From Paulinella micropora (lineage: Eukaryota > Cercozoa > Imbricatea > Euglyphida): a stretch of 20,672 nucleotides of DNA. The stretch covers positions 536,801 to 557,472 of the forward strand of contig BJOX01000082.1 in NCBI GenBank assembly GCA_009731375.1, read 5' to 3'. The position numbers were made by a program, and so were the translations under genes. The notes under the pieces were generated by a model. That model made no database searches, was not told the origin of the DNA, and was given only the letters and a program-made list of their open reading frames with translations. This document shows positions 18,288 to 20,672 of the stretch, piece after piece (position 1 is the stretch's first letter; each line of letters opens with the position of its first letter).

Positions 18288-18466
18288 GCTTCCATCAGTA
18301 TCATGGTCGTCACGAAATTTTTTTTTTCAAATGAGCCACTGATATAAACAGAAAAGTGTTTGGCAAGTTATATATATATATATTATATATATATATATAA
18401 ATATATATATATAGCTCTCCAGGAGACTGTTACTTGTAAACTATAGTATATATATATATATTCAAG
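18288..18466. other. Spacer between genes B and C, AT-repeat rich
   Basis: Contains (TA)n tracts at about 18370-18412 and 18446-18462 and a T run near 18320. It would hold the end of gene C and the promoter of gene B; no defined element is recognised. Confidence 0.6.
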
Positions 18467-18686
18467 TTAGGAGAACGTACGACACGGAGGAGTGGTTGTG
18501 GTTTTCGATGGCTTCATCCCTCCGCCTCCAGATTTCTTGGGCTCCTTCTTGCCAAGTATCTGGTTATCCTTCTTGCCAGGGATCTGGTTATCTTTGGCAG
18601 GACTATTTTTGGGACCGCCCTTCTCGCTGAAGCCATTTTCAAGCGATCTCTCGAGGGAGGGCTGGTGTTGTCCTCCAACGTTAACC
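18467..18686 (-). CDS. Gene C last exon: basic cytoplasmic tail
   Basis: 220 nt entering at phase 2 after a strong acceptor (CTTCTGTAATGAATTTTTGC then AG) and ending at a TAA stop. It encodes a 72-residue hydrophilic tail with a small internal repeat (KDNQIPGK, KDNQILGK, KEPKK), then SGGGGMKPSKTTTTPP and a final CRTFS. The upstream exons supply a membrane helix, so this would be the cytoplasmic tail of a single-pass protein. No family recognised. Confidence 0.6.
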
Positions 18687-18935
18687 CTGCAAAAATTCAT
18701 TACAGAAGAAAGAATTGCTCCACACATACATGTATGCATATGTATTCAATATAAAGTACAAAACGTAAAATGCAAATCTACGAGCACGGTCCTTGGGACT
18801 TTCAGTTAAACTGCAACGGTGAAATCAACCTGGTCAGTACGGTTGAGTTACTCATACACCTGGTATATTTCACTCCAGACTTAAAATAGGCAGGACGCTA
18901 ATTTAACTTGAGTGCAAGAATCTTTATGTGGTGAC

Positions 18936-19007
18936 CAGCGCTTGTTGGAGAGCAGCAACGTGGCTCCAAGGGACACGCAGAGAAACCAGGCGAAAGCTAT
19001 AATCGCC
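18936..19007 (-). CDS. Gene C exon: transmembrane helix
   Basis: 72 nt, phase 2 at both ends, after CTTGTGAATGTGCTAG. It encodes AIIAFAWFLCVSLGATLLL followed by SNKR: about 19 hydrophobic residues then a positive patch, as in a type I membrane protein. The donor is TG/GTCACC (moderate). Phase agrees with both neighbours, and each junction makes a Trp codon (TG plus G). Confidence 0.58.
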
Positions 19008-19019
19008 CTAGCACATTCA

Positions 19020-19165
19020 CAAGGAACTATGTATGTGTGTGTTTGTATGTCTGTTACGGAACTGTGTGTGTGCGTGTTGGTGTGTAGCTGTGTGTCTGTT
19101 ACGGAACTGTGTGTGTGCGTTGGTTGTGTGTGTGTACGTGTGTTTGCGTGTGTGTTTCTGATACA
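19020..19165. repeat. (GT)n-rich intron of gene C with a duplicated segment
   Basis: GT repeat on the plus strand in which TCTGTTACGGAACTGTGTGT occurs twice, at about 19050 and 19096 (46 bp apart). It lies between the juxtamembrane and membrane exons of gene C. Confidence 0.8.
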
Positions 19166-19179
19166 GACAGACGTTATAC

Positions 19180-19321
19180 CATTTTTTTGGTCCACTGAGT
19201 CCAGCTTGAGACTGCGTTTTGTGAGGAGTGATCATGAGGTCAGCCCTGGCGGTCTTGTCACCAGGCGCTTCAGAATCCATATGCTCCGATCCAGGCATCA
19301 GGTAGTTAGGCAGTTGTTGGA
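19180..19321 (-). CDS. Gene C exon: juxtamembrane segment
   Basis: 142 nt, phase 1 to phase 2, after TTTTACAAGAACAG (acceptor position uncertain by five bases) and before TG/GTATAA, a weak donor. It reads QQLPNYLMPGSEHMDSEAPG, then DKTARADLMITPHKTQSQAG and LSGPKK: polar, Pro/Gly-rich, with no cysteines, like a linker outside the membrane. Further upstream exons must lie above 19630, beyond the GA array. Confidence 0.45.
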
Positions 19322-19359
19322 CTGTTCTTGTAAAAGTACCAGTTGAGATTGGGTGGGAA

Positions 19360-19366
19360 AGGGTTC

Positions 19367-19400
<34 letters not shown>

Positions 19401-19442
19401 GAGACAGAAAGAAAGAAAGAAAGATCTAGAAAGAAAGAAAGC

Positions 19443-19480
<38 letters not shown>

Positions 19481-19625
19481 GACAGAGAGAAGAGAGAAAG
19501 AAATAATGAGAGAGAGAGAGAGAATGAGAGAGAGAGAGAGAGAGAGCCAGAGAGAGAGAGAGAGGGAGGGAGGGAGAGAGCGAATGGATGGATGGATAGA
19601 TACTAGAGATAGATAGATAGATAGC
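19360..19625. repeat. (GA)n / (GAAA)n / (GATA)n purine array
   Basis: Purine-rich array on the plus strand: GA runs, AAAG units at about 19405-19440, CAGA near 19470, GGAT and GATA near 19583-19625. Non-coding. Confidence 0.93.
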
Positions 19626-19659
19626 AGGTGAAATACCAGTAATTTTGAACTCTTTGCAG

Positions 19660-19698
19660 GCTTGGATGCAACTTACGATCGAGAGTGAAACATAGATT
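19660..19698 (+). CDS. Weak candidate exon on plus strand, 39 nt
   Basis: After a strong acceptor (TTTTGAACTCTTTGCAG) and before TT/GTGAGT. In the one frame without a stop (phase 2 in, phase 2 out) it reads LGCNLRSRVKHR. Could precede the fibronectin-III-like exon at 20000. Splice signals are good; coding support is thin. Confidence 0.25.
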
Positions 19699-19748
19699 GT
19701 GAGTCCAGTTCTATGAAAGTCTCCAGTTTAACGGATTGTTTCTAACAG

Positions 19749-19882
19749 TCATAAAACGGGTAGTGTCGGGTTGGTGAAACACGATTTGCGGTAAATTTGT
19801 GGACAAGGGATGGAAACGCAATGTTTGACTTTCATAGGCCGTGGAAACGGACATCCTTTGCCACTTTTTCTACAGCGGATTT
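19749..19882 (-). CDS. Candidate exon: end of a thrombospondin type-1-like repeat
   Basis: On the minus strand after CACCTTTTCCACAG, phase 1, it reads IRCRKSGKGCPFPRP followed by MKVKHCVSIPCP. The spacing C-x5-C-x11-C-x4-C with a final CP matches the second half of a thrombospondin type-1 repeat (recalled). The frame closes at a TGA near 19749 and no strong donor lies before it. It could be an upstream exon of membrane gene C, which would suit a receptor-like protein, but the first half (WxxWSxCS) was not found. Confidence 0.3.
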
Positions 19883-19999
19883 CTGTGGAAAAGGTGATTC
19901 TGAGTGGGAAAAAGGCAATGAATGCTTGATTCCTTTGTTCTGAGTTTTGATTATCTTGACATTGAGTTTTGATTGACATTGTTTGGAATCTTCAACAGG

Positions 20000-20169
20000 T
20001 CTCAGGGCACGTAGTATACCTATGTGCTCTGACAGAGTTCGAAATTCGCGTGGGAAACATGTCTTTGGAGGTTCTGAATACTGATTGGGTGTCTCCAATG
20101 AGGTGGTTTACCCGGCCGTCAGGCCACGATTCTGCGGCAAGTAGCACAGGTTCTTCGGTGGTCGCGGCG
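20000..20169 (+). CDS. Candidate exon: fibronectin type III-like segment
   Basis: About 170 nt after a strong acceptor (TTGGAATCTTCAACAG) and before GGCGG/GTAACC, phase 0 to about phase 2. It reads VSGHVVYLCALTEFEIRVGN, then MSLEVLNTDWVSPMRWFTRP and SGHDSAASSTG. The pattern L-T-E-(Y/F)-E-I-R-V, then W-V-S, then F-T-R-P-S-G is that of the last strands of a fibronectin type III domain. It lies on the strand opposite to genes B and C, so it would be a separate gene. Confidence 0.4.
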
Positions 20170-20284
20170 GGTAACCCATAAATTTCCGGCGAAAACTCTA
20201 TTTTTTGTTGAAACCAGTTGTATTACTTTACACGGTACCAGGTTGACACTTTAGTACTCACTTTGACATCAAAGACATACGAAA

Positions 20285-20672
<388 letters not shown>

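Noticed and set aside
19832-20098. Minus-strand 88-codon frame
   Set aside because: No recognisable domain, and it overlaps better splice-bounded candidates on both strands.

Overview
This window is nuclear DNA from a eukaryote. Well over half of it is simple-sequence repeat. Between the repeats lie short, ordinary-complexity islands bounded by spliceosomal signals (AG before, GTAAGT/GTATGT-like after), with codon-phase agreement between neighbouring islands. There are no bacterial-type operons, ribosome-binding sites or compact genes. The organism cannot be named from sequence alone. The six-cysteine repeats ending in GCxxxxCC resemble, from memory, secreted proteins of dinoflagellates and other algae or protists, so a repeat-rich protist or alga is my best guess; an animal is not excluded.

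Layout. 1-2275: (TTA)n-type arrays split by unique modules. One module (283-458) recurs at 20541-20672, identical over the 132 bp visible; another (1-84) recurs at 1860-1944. 2287-6660: a 4.4 kb sea of CTAT then CTAC tetranucleotides with recurring cassettes. 6667-11052 (+ strand): exons of what I read as an ankyrin-repeat gene (gene A). Five exons (7371-7718, 8720-8813, 8998-9030, 10637-10668, 11017-11052) join in one frame with agreeing phase at every junction. Its introns are made largely of microsatellite, and two consist almost wholly of (GTAT)n. There are assembly gaps at 7021-7272 and 7783-7792. 11053-13772: TTC and GTA arrays, weak exon candidates, then about 1.8 kb with no gene I can support.

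13773-18194 (- strand): gene B. One long exon carries 19 six-cysteine modules. Eight downstream exons, again phase-consistent at every junction, encode a beta-propeller-like region. The joined model is 1081 residues from the ATG at 18121; the true 5' end is unsettled. 18467-19321 (- strand): gene C, the last three exons of a probable single-pass membrane protein (juxtamembrane stretch, membrane helix, basic tail and stop), all joined in phase 2. 19360-19625 is a GA-rich array. 19660-20166 holds candidate exons on both strands: a fibronectin-III-like one on + and a thrombospondin-type-1-like one on -. The window ends in (TTA)n followed by the second copy of the 283-458 module.

Genes B and C both look extracellular or cell-surface and lie head to tail on the minus strand, 270-350 bp apart. 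Gene A looks intracellular (ankyrin, basic, no signal peptide seen). I see no evidence that they work together.
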